64,000 nucleotides of DNA from Gammaproteobacteria bacterium (lineage in GTDB: Bacteria; Pseudomonadota; Gammaproteobacteria; Thiohalomonadales; Thiohalomonadaceae). The notes beneath the pieces were generated by a model that was given only the letters and a program-made list of their open reading frames with translations, had not been told where the DNA came from and did no database searches. The DNA lies in the NCBI GenBank assembly GCA_026196275.1, contig JAPHTQ010000061.1:1-64000 (forward strand). The letters run 5' to 3'. Of the stretch, positions 1-6,958 are shown one piece after another. Each line of letters starts with the position of its first letter. Within the stretch, counting starts at the first letter, position 1. The position numbers were made by a program, and so were the translations under genes.

Positions 1-543
1 ACCGGTATCGAGCTGCGCGTGCACCCCACCCTGATCCCCGAGGCCCAGCTGCTGGCCAGCGTCGATGGGGTGATGAACGCGGTGCTGGTGCAGGGTGATG
101 CAGTCGGCCCGACCCTCTACTATGGCGCCGGGGCGGGTGACGAGCCGACCGCCTCGGCGGTGGTGGCCGACCTGGTGGATGTGGTCCGCTCGCTGGCCTG
201 CGAGCCGCAGTCGCGGGTGCCCCACCTGGCCTTCCAGCCGGACCGGCTGGAGGAGTTCCACCTGCTGCCGATGGACGCGGTGGAGACCGCTTTCTACATG
301 CGCATGCAGGTGGTGGATCGTCCCGGCGTACTGGCCGAGCTGACCGCGATCCTCGCGGAGCTGGAGATTAGTATCGAGGCGGTGATTCAGCGCGAACCGC
401 CCGAGGGCGAGAGCCTGGTCAACATCATCTTCCTCACCCGCGTGGTCAAGGAGAAGCAGATGCAGCAGGCGCTGGATCGCTTCGAGACCCTCGGCAGCAT
501 CTTCGGTCAGGTGACCCGCATCCGCGTCGAAAGTCTGCGCTAA
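1..543 (+). CDS. hom: Homoserine dehydrogenase, C-terminal part (5' end outside window)
   Basis: The frame is open from the first base and ends with TAA, giving the last 180 residues of the protein. The enzyme reduces aspartate semialdehyde to homoserine with NAD(P)H in the threonine/methionine branch. What is visible is the end of the catalytic domain (the stretch around GVMNAVLVQGDAVGPTLYYG is typical) followed by a C-terminal ACT domain from about residue 97 of the visible part (MQVVDRPGVLAELTAI), the domain through which threonine inhibits the enzyme. Threonine synthase (thrC) lies 4.2 kb downstream on the same strand; in relatives the two genes are often adjacent, so here they appear to have been separated. 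No terminator is obvious after the stop codon. Confidence 0.93.
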   Translation, partial: TGIELRVHPTLIPEAQLLASVDGVMNAVLVQGDAVGPTLYYGAGAGDEPTASAVVADLVDVVRSLACEPQSRVPHLAFQPDRLEEFHLLPMDAVETAFYMRMQVVDRPGVLAELTAILAELEISIEAVIQREPPEGESLVNIIFLTRVVKEKQMQQALDRFETLGSIFGQVTRIRVESLR

Positions 544-582
544 ACAGGTGTTCCATATCCGTGATCAAGCAGGAGGCTTTCT

Positions 583-648
583 GTGTAGGTCGGGCGTTAG
601 CCCGACAAACAGAAATCGGTATGTGTCGGACTAAAGTTCGAGCTACAC
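583..648. repeat. Palindromic intergenic repeat (GTGTAG...CTACAC ends)
   Basis: A 66-nt element with matching ends GTGTAG (583-588) and CTACAC (643-648) and an internal perfect hairpin GTCGGG(cgttag)CCCGAC at 589-606. A second, imperfect half (tgtcggactaaagttcga) follows inside it. It lies in the gap between hom and the RpfE-like gene. This is the form of a REP/MITE-like extragenic element; no coding function is visible. Confidence 0.6.
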
Positions 649-682
649 CGTAGGTGTTCATTCTTTCGAAACATCTAATTAG

Positions 683-748
683 CCTGTGGGAGCGGCCGTC
701 CCGGCCGCGATTTCGCAACAGCGTTGTCGCGGCGGAGATCGCCGCACC
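683..748. repeat. REP-like hairpin repeat upstream of the RpfE-like gene
   Basis: The sequence CCTGTGGGAGCGGCCG begins a unit resembling Pseudomonas-type REP elements. It contains the perfect hairpin GCGGCCG(tcc)CGGCCGC at 692-708, followed by a second GC-rich imperfect stem to about 748. It could fold in the 5' leader of the downstream gene, or simply be an extragenic palindrome. Together with the 583-648 element it fills the 235-nt gap, in which no gene is seen. Confidence 0.5.
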
Positions 749-778
749 CTTCCAGCAGCCCGCAACGCCCTCGCAGTC

Positions 779-1759
779 ATGACGCCATCCAACCTGACCC
801 TGTTGCTTCCCGATCTTGAACGCCTCATCCACGGGGGAGGGGAGTGGCCGACCCTGCCAACCCTGCAGCGACTCCTCTCCAGGGGCGATCGTCAATCGCT
901 GAGTGACGATCACAACGCCACTCTCCTTGCCCTCTTTGACCTCCAGGCCGATGACACCGGACCGCTGGCGCCGTTGCGCGCTCTGGGCGATGGCCTGGAG
1001 GTCGCTGAGAGGTGGTGGCTCTGCGCCGATCCGGTGCACCTGGTGGCGGACCGCGACCAGCTCTACCTCTCCGCCCATGAGGCGCTGGCCGTCCGGCAGG
1101 GCGAGGCGGAGGCGCTGATAGCGGCGCTCAATCGCCTCTATGCCGATGAGGGCTGGCGTTTTATCGCCTCCGCCCCCGACAGGTGGTACCTGCAGTTGCC
1201 CGCCGCGCTGGCGATGCAGACCATCCCCACCTCAACGGCAATGGGTCGCCGGGTGGGGGAGGTGCTGCCCCGCGGGAAGGATGCAATGAACTGGCAGCGG
1301 GTGATGACCGAGATCCAGATGCTCTTCCACAGCGAGTCGGTCAACCTGCAGCGAGAGGCCGAGGGGCAGCTGGCCATAAACAGTCTCTGGTTCTGGGGCG
1401 GTGGGGCAGTGCCTGAGCCAAGCCCGGCAGTCCGCTGGCAGTGTATCGTCACGGACGACCCGCTTTTGCTGGGGCTGGCCAAGCTGCATGGCGTTGAGAC
1501 CCGGTCCCATGTCGCTGAGCTAAAGGATCTGCCCATAGTGCAGGGCGAGGTGCTCTGGCAGCCGACGGTCTCCTCACTCAAGGCGTTCGAGGCGCAGGTG
1601 CTGGTACCGCTTACCGCCCAAATCAAGTCGGGTAAGCTAAACAAGTTGGAACTGATCGTGCCCGAGCGGGGACGCTGGCTCCTGGGGCGCAAGACACTGC
1701 GCCGCTGGTGGCGGCGCAACCGTCCGCTCTCCTCATTGCTTGGTAACCCTGGAACATGA
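779..1759 (+). CDS. RpfE-type regulatory / phosphoglycerate mutase-like protein
   Basis: This 326-residue protein is of the RpfE type (COG4255 as I recall it), often auto-named cofactor-independent phosphoglycerate mutase. The name comes from Xanthomonas rpfE, which also lies beside recJ. Recognisable features are the N-terminal LTLLLPDLERL segment, the central WLCADPVHLVADRDQLYL block near residues 80-100, and DRWYLQLP near residue 140. The frame is open upstream to 686, but that stretch is REP-like DNA, so the ATG at 779 was chosen. The gene ends in an ATGA overlap with recJ, indicating translational coupling. The biochemical activity is not established, and no signal peptide or membrane segment is seen. 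Confidence 0.72.
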   Translation: MTPSNLTLLLPDLERLIHGGGEWPTLPTLQRLLSRGDRQSLSDDHNATLLALFDLQADDTGPLAPLRALGDGLEVAERWWLCADPVHLVADRDQLYLSAHEALAVRQGEAEALIAALNRLYADEGWRFIASAPDRWYLQLPAALAMQTIPTSTAMGRRVGEVLPRGKDAMNWQRVMTEIQMLFHSESVNLQREAEGQLAINSLWFWGGGAVPEPSPAVRWQCIVTDDPLLLGLAKLHGVETRSHVAELKDLPIVQGEVLWQPTVSSLKAFEAQVLVPLTAQIKSGKLNKLELIVPERGRWLLGRKTLRRWWRRNRPLSSLLGNPGT

Positions 1760-3501
1760 GTTACCAAAGCACGCATCAAATCATTCGCCGCGAACCGCCC
1801 CCGCTGCCGGAGCAGTTCCCCGAGGATATTCCACCGCTGTTGGCACAGGTCTACGCCAGCCGCGGTGTCACCTGCGCCGAGGAGCTCGACCACTCGCTGG
1901 GCCAGCTCATCCCCTACCATCAGCTCAAGGGGATCAAGCAGGCGGTGACGCTGCTGGTGCAGGCGCTGGAACAACGCTGGCGCATCCTCATCGTCGGCGA
2001 CTTCGACGCCGATGGCGCCACCAGCACCGCCGTGGCGGTCAAGGCACTACGTATGCTCGGCGCGGCGGAGGTGGACTTTCTGGTACCCAACCGTTTCGAG
2101 TACGGCTACGGCCTGACCCCGGAGATCGTCGCCGTGGCCGCCGAGCGCGAGCCGGACCTCATCGTCACCGTGGACAACGGGATCTCCAGCCTAGACGGTG
2201 TCGCCGCGGCACAGGCGGCGGGGATCAAGGTGCTGGTCACCGACCATCACCTGCCGGGCGAGGTACTGCCCTCTGCCGAGGCGATCGTCAATCCCAACCA
2301 GCCAGGTGATCTGTTCCCCTGCAAGAGTCTGGCGGGGGTTGGGGTGATCTTCTACACCCTGCTGGCACTGCGCAGCTACCTGCGTGAGCAGGACTGGTTC
2401 GAACGGTCGGGGATAAAGCTGCCCAACCTGGCCACCCTGCTCGATCTGGTGGCACTGGGCACTGTGGCCGATGTGGTGCCGCTGGATCACAACAACCGCA
2501 TCCTGGTGGCCCAGGGGCTGGCACGCATCCGCACTGGTTACGCCTCGCCCGGTATCCAGGCGCTGTGCGAGGCCTCGAAGCGGGATACCTCGCGTCTGGT
2601 CTCCAGTGACCTGGGCTTCGGCCTGGGCCCGCGGCTCAATGCCGCGGGGCGTATGGAGGATATGACCCTCGGCATCAACTGCCTGCTCAGTGAAAGCCTT
2701 GAGCAGGCGCGCCGCCTGGCGCTGCGGCTGGAGGAGCTCAACCACCAGCGCCGTGCGGTGGAGGGGGATATGCGGGATGAGGCCCTGGCGGAGGTGGAGC
2801 GGCTGCACCTGGATGAGCGCAGCGAACTCCCCTTCGGTTTCTGCCTCTACAACCCCGACTGGCACGAGGGGGTGATCGGCATTCTCGCCTCGCGCATCAA
2901 GGAGAAGCTGCACCGTCCCGTGATCGTCTTTACCGATGCGGCGGGGGGCGAGATCAAGGGTTCAGCCCGCTCGGTCAAGGGGGTGCATATTCGTGACGCG
3001 CTGGATTCGGTGGCTGCCGCCCACCCGGAGCTGCTGAAAAAGTTCGGCGGACATGCCATGGCCGCCGGCCTCACCATCCACGCCGATGCGCTGGAGCCGT
3101 TCAAACAGGCCTTCGATGCCGAGGTGCGTCGCCATCTGCACGAGGAGGATCTGCGCGGCACTCTCCTCAGCGACGGCGAACTCAGCGGCGCCGAGGCGAC
3201 CATGGCGCTGGCCGCGCGGTTGCGCAGCGAAATGCCGTGGGGGCAAGGTTTTGTCGAGCCGCTGTTCGACGGCTGGTTCGAGGTGGCCAGTTCACGCATC
3301 GTCGGCGAGCGCCACCTGAAGATGCAACTGCGCTGGCCCGACAGCGGCCAGCCGGTGGACGCCATCGCCTTCAATGTCGATGAGCCGCTGCTGACGATGC
3401 GGCCGCGGCAGGTACAGATCGCCTACCGCCTCGACATCAACGAATGGCGCGGCACCCAGAGCCTGCAACTGCTCATCGACACCATCGTCGCCGCGGAATA
3501 A
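1756..3501 (+). CDS. recJ: Single-stranded-DNA-specific exonuclease RecJ
   Basis: A 581-residue 5'-3' ssDNA exonuclease used in RecF-pathway recombination, mismatch repair and base-excision repair. DHH phosphoesterase motifs are clear: DFDADGATST (about residues 78-87, motif I), VTVDNGISS (motif II), VTDHHLPG (about 160-167, the DHH motif) and LVALGTVADVVPL (motif IV). The DHHA1 domain follows, with WHEGVIGILASRIKEK and the GGHAMAAGL motif near residue 433. The C-terminal OB-like domain ends with a conserved-looking LQLLIDTIV stretch. Length matches the family (E. coli 577). It is coupled to the RpfE-like gene by a 4-bp overlap. Confidence 0.97.
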   Translation: MSYQSTHQIIRREPPPLPEQFPEDIPPLLAQVYASRGVTCAEELDHSLGQLIPYHQLKGIKQAVTLLVQALEQRWRILIVGDFDADGATSTAVAVKALRMLGAAEVDFLVPNRFEYGYGLTPEIVAVAAEREPDLIVTVDNGISSLDGVAAAQAAGIKVLVTDHHLPGEVLPSAEAIVNPNQPGDLFPCKSLAGVGVIFYTLLALRSYLREQDWFERSGIKLPNLATLLDLVALGTVADVVPLDHNNRILVAQGLARIRTGYASPGIQALCEASKRDTSRLVSSDLGFGLGPRLNAAGRMEDMTLGINCLLSESLEQARRLALRLEELNHQRRAVEGDMRDEALAEVERLHLDERSELPFGFCLYNPDWHEGVIGILASRIKEKLHRPVIVFTDAAGGEIKGSARSVKGVHIRDALDSVAAAHPELLKKFGGHAMAAGLTIHADALEPFKQAFDAEVRRHLHEEDLRGTLLSDGELSGAEATMALAARLRSEMPWGQGFVEPLFDGWFEVASSRIVGERHLKMQLRWPDSGQPVDAIAFNVDEPLLTMRPRQVQIAYRLDINEWRGTQSLQLLIDTIVAAE

Positions 3502-3506
3502 TTCTA

Positions 3507-3534
3507 GCCACAGAGCACACAGAGAACACGGAGA
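3507..3534. repeat. Half copy of the CCACAGAG repeat family
   Basis: GCCACAGAG followed by CACACAGAGAACACGGAGA directly after the recJ stop. It matches the left arm of complete copies at 3669-3741 and 10871-10937. Here the matching right arm is absent, and a different palindromic element starts immediately afterwards at 3535. Confidence 0.6.
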
Positions 3535-3624
3535 CCGTCATGCCGGACTTGCTCCGGCATCCATGCGAGACTCTGGCGCGTGGGCTGTTTTGGCATGGAT
3601 TCCGGGTCAAGCCCGGAATGACGG
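3535..3624. repeat. Palindromic CCGTCAT...ATGACGG element
   Basis: A 90-nt element with inverted ends CCGTCAT (3535-3541) and ATGACGG (3618-3624), extended by CCGG-containing imperfect arms (tgccggacttgctccggcat on the left, attccgggtcaagcccggaat on the right) and CCATGC/GCATGG inner arms. This resembles a widespread proteobacterial extragenic palindrome. It seems inserted within or next to a CCACAGAG-family repeat. Confidence 0.65.
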
Positions 3625-3668
3625 TTTGTGTAGGGATAGGGATCCCCATGGGCGGCGTGAGATTATTT

Positions 3669-3741
3669 GCCACAGAGCTCACAGAGGACACTGAGTGTAA
3701 AAGCGCTGCCCACCCCCTGTGCTCCCTGTGAGCTCTGTGGC
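3669..3741. repeat. Complete CCACAGAG-family inverted repeat
   Basis: Perfect 16-bp arms: GCCACAGAGCTCACAG (3669-3684) and its reverse complement at 3726-3741, separated by 41 nt. The remaining gap to the toxin gene (3742-3922) holds one copy of a 29-nt direct repeat (3792-3820) and no recognisable gene. A frame is open upstream of the toxin from 3776, but it lacks family similarity. Confidence 0.75.
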
Positions 3742-3791
3742 AAGAACATCAGCGTATCCTTCGGGCAGGTAGCCAGTGGCTGATGCGCCTT

Positions 3792-3820
3792 CTGTGTCGG
3801 CACATCCTATGGTTCTGCGG
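3792..3820 (+). repeat. 29-nt direct repeat, upstream copy flanking higBA
   Basis: The 29-nt sequence starting CTGTGTCGGCACATCCTA recurs at 4622-4650 in the same orientation with a single mismatch (A at 3809, G at 4639). The two copies bracket the toxin-antitoxin pair, with 830 nt between equivalent bases. This could be a duplication that accompanied acquisition of the module, or two copies of a dispersed repeat that recombined. Confidence 0.7.
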
Positions 3821-3922
3821 GTTGGGTCGGAGTCCACGTCTCGATGTGGTTGCTGTTCTGGTCTTGGGATAGCGGTCTGCTTCACCTTGACGTGTTACGT
3901 AATGCGTACTAATCTCCAGAGT

Positions 3923-4204
3923 ATGATAAGGACGTTTCGAAGCAAGGAGACAGCTGCCCTGTTTCTGGGGAAGCGGGTGAAACGGATTCCGGCTGATATT
4001 CAGACAGTCGCCCGTAGAAAGCTTGCCCAACTTGAGCAGGTTGTCAATGTCGAGGAGTTGCGCATCCCGCCCGGTAATCGTCTGGAGTTGCTCAAGGGTG
4101 ATCGCTTGGGCTTCTGGAGCATACGTATTAATAATCAATGGCGTATTTGTTTCCGTTTCGAGGATGGGGATGCATGGGATGTCGAGATCGTGGACTACCA
4201 CTAA
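3923..4204 (+). CDS. higB: HigB-type toxin (RelE superfamily mRNA interferase)
   Basis: A 93-residue basic protein of the HigB/RelE fold, which as a family cleaves mRNA on the ribosome. Typical features are the N-terminal MIRTFRSKETAALF, a helix with VARRKLAQLEQV near residues 33-44, RIPPGNRLELLKGDRLGFWSIRI near 51-73, and the C-terminal INNQWRICFRF...DVEIVDYH core. The ATG at 3923 matches the usual N-terminus, although the frame is open to 3776. The antitoxin starts 9 nt downstream, in the toxin-first order characteristic of higBA. It sits between recJ and thrC, flanked by a direct repeat, which suggests a mobile or acquired module. Confidence 0.88.
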   Translation: MIRTFRSKETAALFLGKRVKRIPADIQTVARRKLAQLEQVVNVEELRIPPGNRLELLKGDRLGFWSIRINNQWRICFRFEDGDAWDVEIVDYH

Positions 4205-4213
4205 GGTGAGGGT

Positions 4214-4564
4214 ATGAGTATACGTCGTGAAGATTTGAATCAAATTGACTTCTCCGATGTCGTAGAGTCCGGCGCCGGACTGGCGCCCGTCCATCCGGGA
4301 GAGGTGCTTTTGCATGATTTCCTGGAGCCACTGGGGCTCTCCGCCAACGCACTTGCCAGGGCACTCGTTGTACCGCCGAACCGTATTACCGGCATTATCA
4401 ATGGACAGCGCTCTGTGAGCGCTGATAGCGCCCTGCGTTTGGCGCGTTATTTCGGTACGACGGCTGAATTCTGGATGGGACTGCAGAAGGACTACGAACT
4501 GCAAAAGGCGCGCAATGAAGAATTGGCGTTGATCGAAGAGCAAGTTTCGCCACGTGCGGCCTGA
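4214..4564 (+). CDS. higA: HigA-type antitoxin (XRE-family HTH)
   Basis: A 116-residue protein with the HigA signature: VHPGEVLLHDFLEPLGLSA (about residues 26-44), then a helix-turn-helix running through ALARALVVPPNRITGIING and SVSADSALRLARYFGT, and the usual FWMGLQKDYELQ tail. By family knowledge it binds HigB and represses the operon promoter. A GGTGAGGG ribosome-binding sequence precedes the ATG. Residues 1-25 form an N-terminal extension beyond the usual start near the VHPGE block. No internal ATG lies just before that block, so the upstream start is kept. Confidence 0.88.
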   Translation: MSIRREDLNQIDFSDVVESGAGLAPVHPGEVLLHDFLEPLGLSANALARALVVPPNRITGIINGQRSVSADSALRLARYFGTTAEFWMGLQKDYELQKARNEELALIEEQVSPRAA

Positions 4565-4570
4565 GGGAGC

Positions 4571-4597
4571 ATAGGATGCGCTGAGCCTGCGAAGCGC
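4571..4597. repeat. Fragment of a GGATGCG...CGAAGCGCA repeat
   Basis: ATAGGATGCGCTGAGCCTGCGAAGCGCAAC, lying just downstream of higA and before the second 29-nt repeat, resembles a common gammaproteobacterial extragenic repeat in which GATGCGCT pairs with a later AGCGCA(T/A)C. Only a short copy is present. It has no coding function. Confidence 0.4.
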
Positions 4598-4621
4598 AAC
4601 ATGCAGGGGCCGCTCCTCCTC

Positions 4622-4650
4622 CTGTGTCGGCACATCCTGTGGTTCTGCGG
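4622..4650 (+). repeat. 29-nt direct repeat, downstream copy flanking higBA
   Basis: Second copy of the repeat at 3792-3820 with one substitution at 4639. It lies 57 nt after the higA stop codon and 113 nt before the thrC start codon. Together the copies delimit a segment containing only higBA. Confidence 0.7.
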
Positions 4651-4763
4651 TTAACTGGTTATCTTTGACCATTGGGCCGGGTTTGCCCGCCCGGGCAGAT
4701 GCCGCCAGCCATTTCCGGTATAATGCCGCCCATCTCCAAACCCACACAGTATCAGGTAACAAC

Positions 4764-6233
4764 GTGAACTTTATCGAAACCCGTGGCAACGACGGCCAGC
4801 ACCCCCTGATGGTTAGCTTTTCCGAGGCTATCCTGAGCCCTATCGCCTCCTTCGGCGGACTCTACTCCCCCGAGGCCCTGCCCGTGCTGGGGGGCGATTT
4901 CTTCGCCGACCACATGGATGCCGACTACAAGAGCCTGGCCCGCGATATCCTGGCCGCCTTCGATGTGGATATCGAGCAGGCGGTGATCGACGAGGCGCTG
5001 GCGCTCTATGACCGCTTCGACGACCCGGCCAACCCGGTGCCGGTGGTCAAGGTGAGGGAAGACCTCTACGTCAGCGAGTTGTGGCACGGACCCACCCGCG
5101 CCTTCAAGGATATGGCGCTACAGCCCTTCGGCACCGTGCTCTCCTCCCTGGCGCAGCAGCGCGGCGAGGAGTATCTGATCCTGGCCGCCACCTCCGGCGA
5201 CACCGGCCCGGCGGCGCTGGAGACTTTCAAGAACCGCGCCAACGTACGCGTTGCCTGCATGTACCCCGACGGCGGCACCTCCGATGTGCAGCGCCTGCAG
5301 ATGGTCACCGAGGATGCCGCCAACCTGAAGGTGATCGGCATCAAGGGCGACTTTGATGATGCCCAGAGTGCCCTCAAGCGCTTGCTCGGCTCCGACACCT
5401 TCCGCCAGAAGCTGCGCGAGAAGCAGATCTATCTCTCCGCCGCCAACTCGGTGAACTTCGGCCGCATCATCTTCCAGACCATCTACCACGTCCACTCCTA
5501 CCTGGAACTGGTACGCCAGGGCGCGATCGCCCTTGGTGACAAGGTCTACCTCGACGTGCCTAGCGGCAACTTCGGCAACGCCCTCGGCGGTTACTACGCG
5601 ATGAAGATGGGTCTGCCGGTGGCGAAGATCCTGATCGCCTCCAACCGCAACAACGTCCTCACCCAGCTCATTAACACCGGCCGCTACGACCTGCGCAACC
5701 GGGACGTGGTCCCCACTACCTCACCGGCGATGGATATCCTCAAATCCTCCAACATCGAGCGGGTGCTGTTTGACCTGTTCGGCGCCGAGCGTACCAGAGC
5801 GTTGATGCAGCAGCTCGACGAGGAGAGGCACTATGAGTTGAGCGCCGATGAACTCGCCAGGCTGCAGGCGATCTTCGCCGCCGACTTCTGTGACGATGAG
5901 GAGGGCAAGCGCTATATCAAGCAGACCTTTGCCGACGGCTACCTGATGGACCCGCACACCGCCACCTGCCTCAAGGCCTACGAGAACTGCCGCAGCGAAC
6001 CGCTCAAGACCATCGTCTACTCCACCGCCGAATGGACCAAGTTCTCCCCGGTGATCGCCAATGCCCTCACCGGCGAAGAGGGGGCCAGCGACATCGATGC
6101 CCTCAAGTCGATCGCCGCGGCGGCCAAGATCGAGATCCCGGCGATCATCAGCGGGCTTTTCAGTAAGCCCATCGCGCAGAAGAGTGTGATCGACAAGAGG
6201 GATATCGAGCAGGCCATCCTCGACTTTCTGTGA
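4764..6233 (+). CDS. thrC: Threonine synthase
   Basis: A 489-residue PLP enzyme that converts O-phosphohomoserine to threonine. The PLP-binding lysine is K115 in GPTRAFKDMAL, followed by the ATSGDTGPAAL phosphate-binding loop and the long insertion typical of the larger (E. coli/yeast-type) class. The C-terminal VDKR/IEQAILDFL end is intact. The GTG at 4764 was chosen because the protein then begins NFIETRGNDG as in relatives; the frame is open further upstream to 4665 without family similarity. A weak AGGT lies 6 nt upstream. It is now 4.2 kb from hom, with recJ and higBA between. Confidence 0.95.
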   Translation: MNFIETRGNDGQHPLMVSFSEAILSPIASFGGLYSPEALPVLGGDFFADHMDADYKSLARDILAAFDVDIEQAVIDEALALYDRFDDPANPVPVVKVREDLYVSELWHGPTRAFKDMALQPFGTVLSSLAQQRGEEYLILAATSGDTGPAALETFKNRANVRVACMYPDGGTSDVQRLQMVTEDAANLKVIGIKGDFDDAQSALKRLLGSDTFRQKLREKQIYLSAANSVNFGRIIFQTIYHVHSYLELVRQGAIALGDKVYLDVPSGNFGNALGGYYAMKMGLPVAKILIASNRNNVLTQLINTGRYDLRNRDVVPTTSPAMDILKSSNIERVLFDLFGAERTRALMQQLDEERHYELSADELARLQAIFAADFCDDEEGKRYIKQTFADGYLMDPHTATCLKAYENCRSEPLKTIVYSTAEWTKFSPVIANALTGEEGASDIDALKSIAAAAKIEIPAIISGLFSKPIAQKSVIDKRDIEQAILDFL

Positions 6234-6337
6234 CCGGGTAGAGCGGCCAACGAAGCTAACCGCTTCAATGTGGAGTGTCTTTTTCGCTAGCGCCTGAACG
6301 CCGACTGATTGATCCGCCATCAGCGATAAGGGGGGAT

Positions 6338-6958
6338 ATGCAGCTCCCGTTTTCTACTGAAGAATTCTTCGGCGTATTCCGCCAGTACAATGAGGCGGTG
6401 TGGCCGGCTCAGGTGTTTCTCGTTGGCTTGGCGCTCGCCGCGGTTGTTTTGGTACTGAAGCCGCGCCGCTGGTCCGGCGTCGGCATCTCGGCGATCCTCG
6501 CCTTCTTGTGGGCGTGGCTTGCGGTGGCTTACCATTTCGCCTTCTTTACGCGGGTTAATCCACTGGCTTATCTGTTTGCCGGCGTTTCACTGGCGGGAGC
6601 AGTTGTGTTTTTTTGGCAGGGAGTCGTTCGGCGTCGACTTCAATTCGCCTGGGTTGGTGGTGGTCGCGCATTTACCGGCACTGCCCTCGTCCTGTTCGTG
6701 CTTACCCTTTATCCGATCTGGTCATGGTACGCGGGGCACGCCTATCCACACATGCCGACTTTTGGCCTCCCATGCCCCACCACGTTATTCACGATTGGCC
6801 TGCTGGCGTTCCTTGTGCCACCGTACCCGCGAACTCCTTTTATCGTTCCCGTTCTATGGGCTCTGGTAGGGGCGCAAGCAGCGTTTCTCCTCGGCGTTCA
6901 TCAGGATCTCGGACTCCTGGTCGCGGCGGCGGTAGGGGTGATACTGTTGATCCGTTGA
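6338..6958 (+). CDS. DUF6064-like membrane protein
   Basis: A 206-residue hydrophobic protein with about seven predicted membrane helices (for example around residues 24-44, 50-70, 75-95, 110-128, 145-165 and 170-205). The start MQLPFSTEEFFGVFRQYNEAVWP and a conserved-looking YNxAxWP motif fit the DUF6064 family, whose function is unknown. The ATG at 6338 follows an exceptionally strong purine-rich ribosome-binding site (AAGGGGGGAT), so it was preferred over the upstream in-frame codon at 6275. Its last 58 nt overlap tail-to-tail with the antiporter gene on the other strand. Confidence 0.75.
   Translation: MQLPFSTEEFFGVFRQYNEAVWPAQVFLVGLALAAVVLVLKPRRWSGVGISAILAFLWAWLAVAYHFAFFTRVNPLAYLFAGVSLAGAVVFFWQGVVRRRLQFAWVGGGRAFTGTALVLFVLTLYPIWSWYAGHAYPHMPTFGLPCPTTLFTIGLLAFLVPPYPRTPFIVPVLWALVGAQAAFLLGVHQDLGLLVAAAVGVILLIR

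Noticed and set aside
3749-4789. A 346-codon minus-strand frame spanning higBA
   Set aside because: It is antisense to two genes with clear family motifs and good ribosome-binding sites, and its own product matches nothing known.
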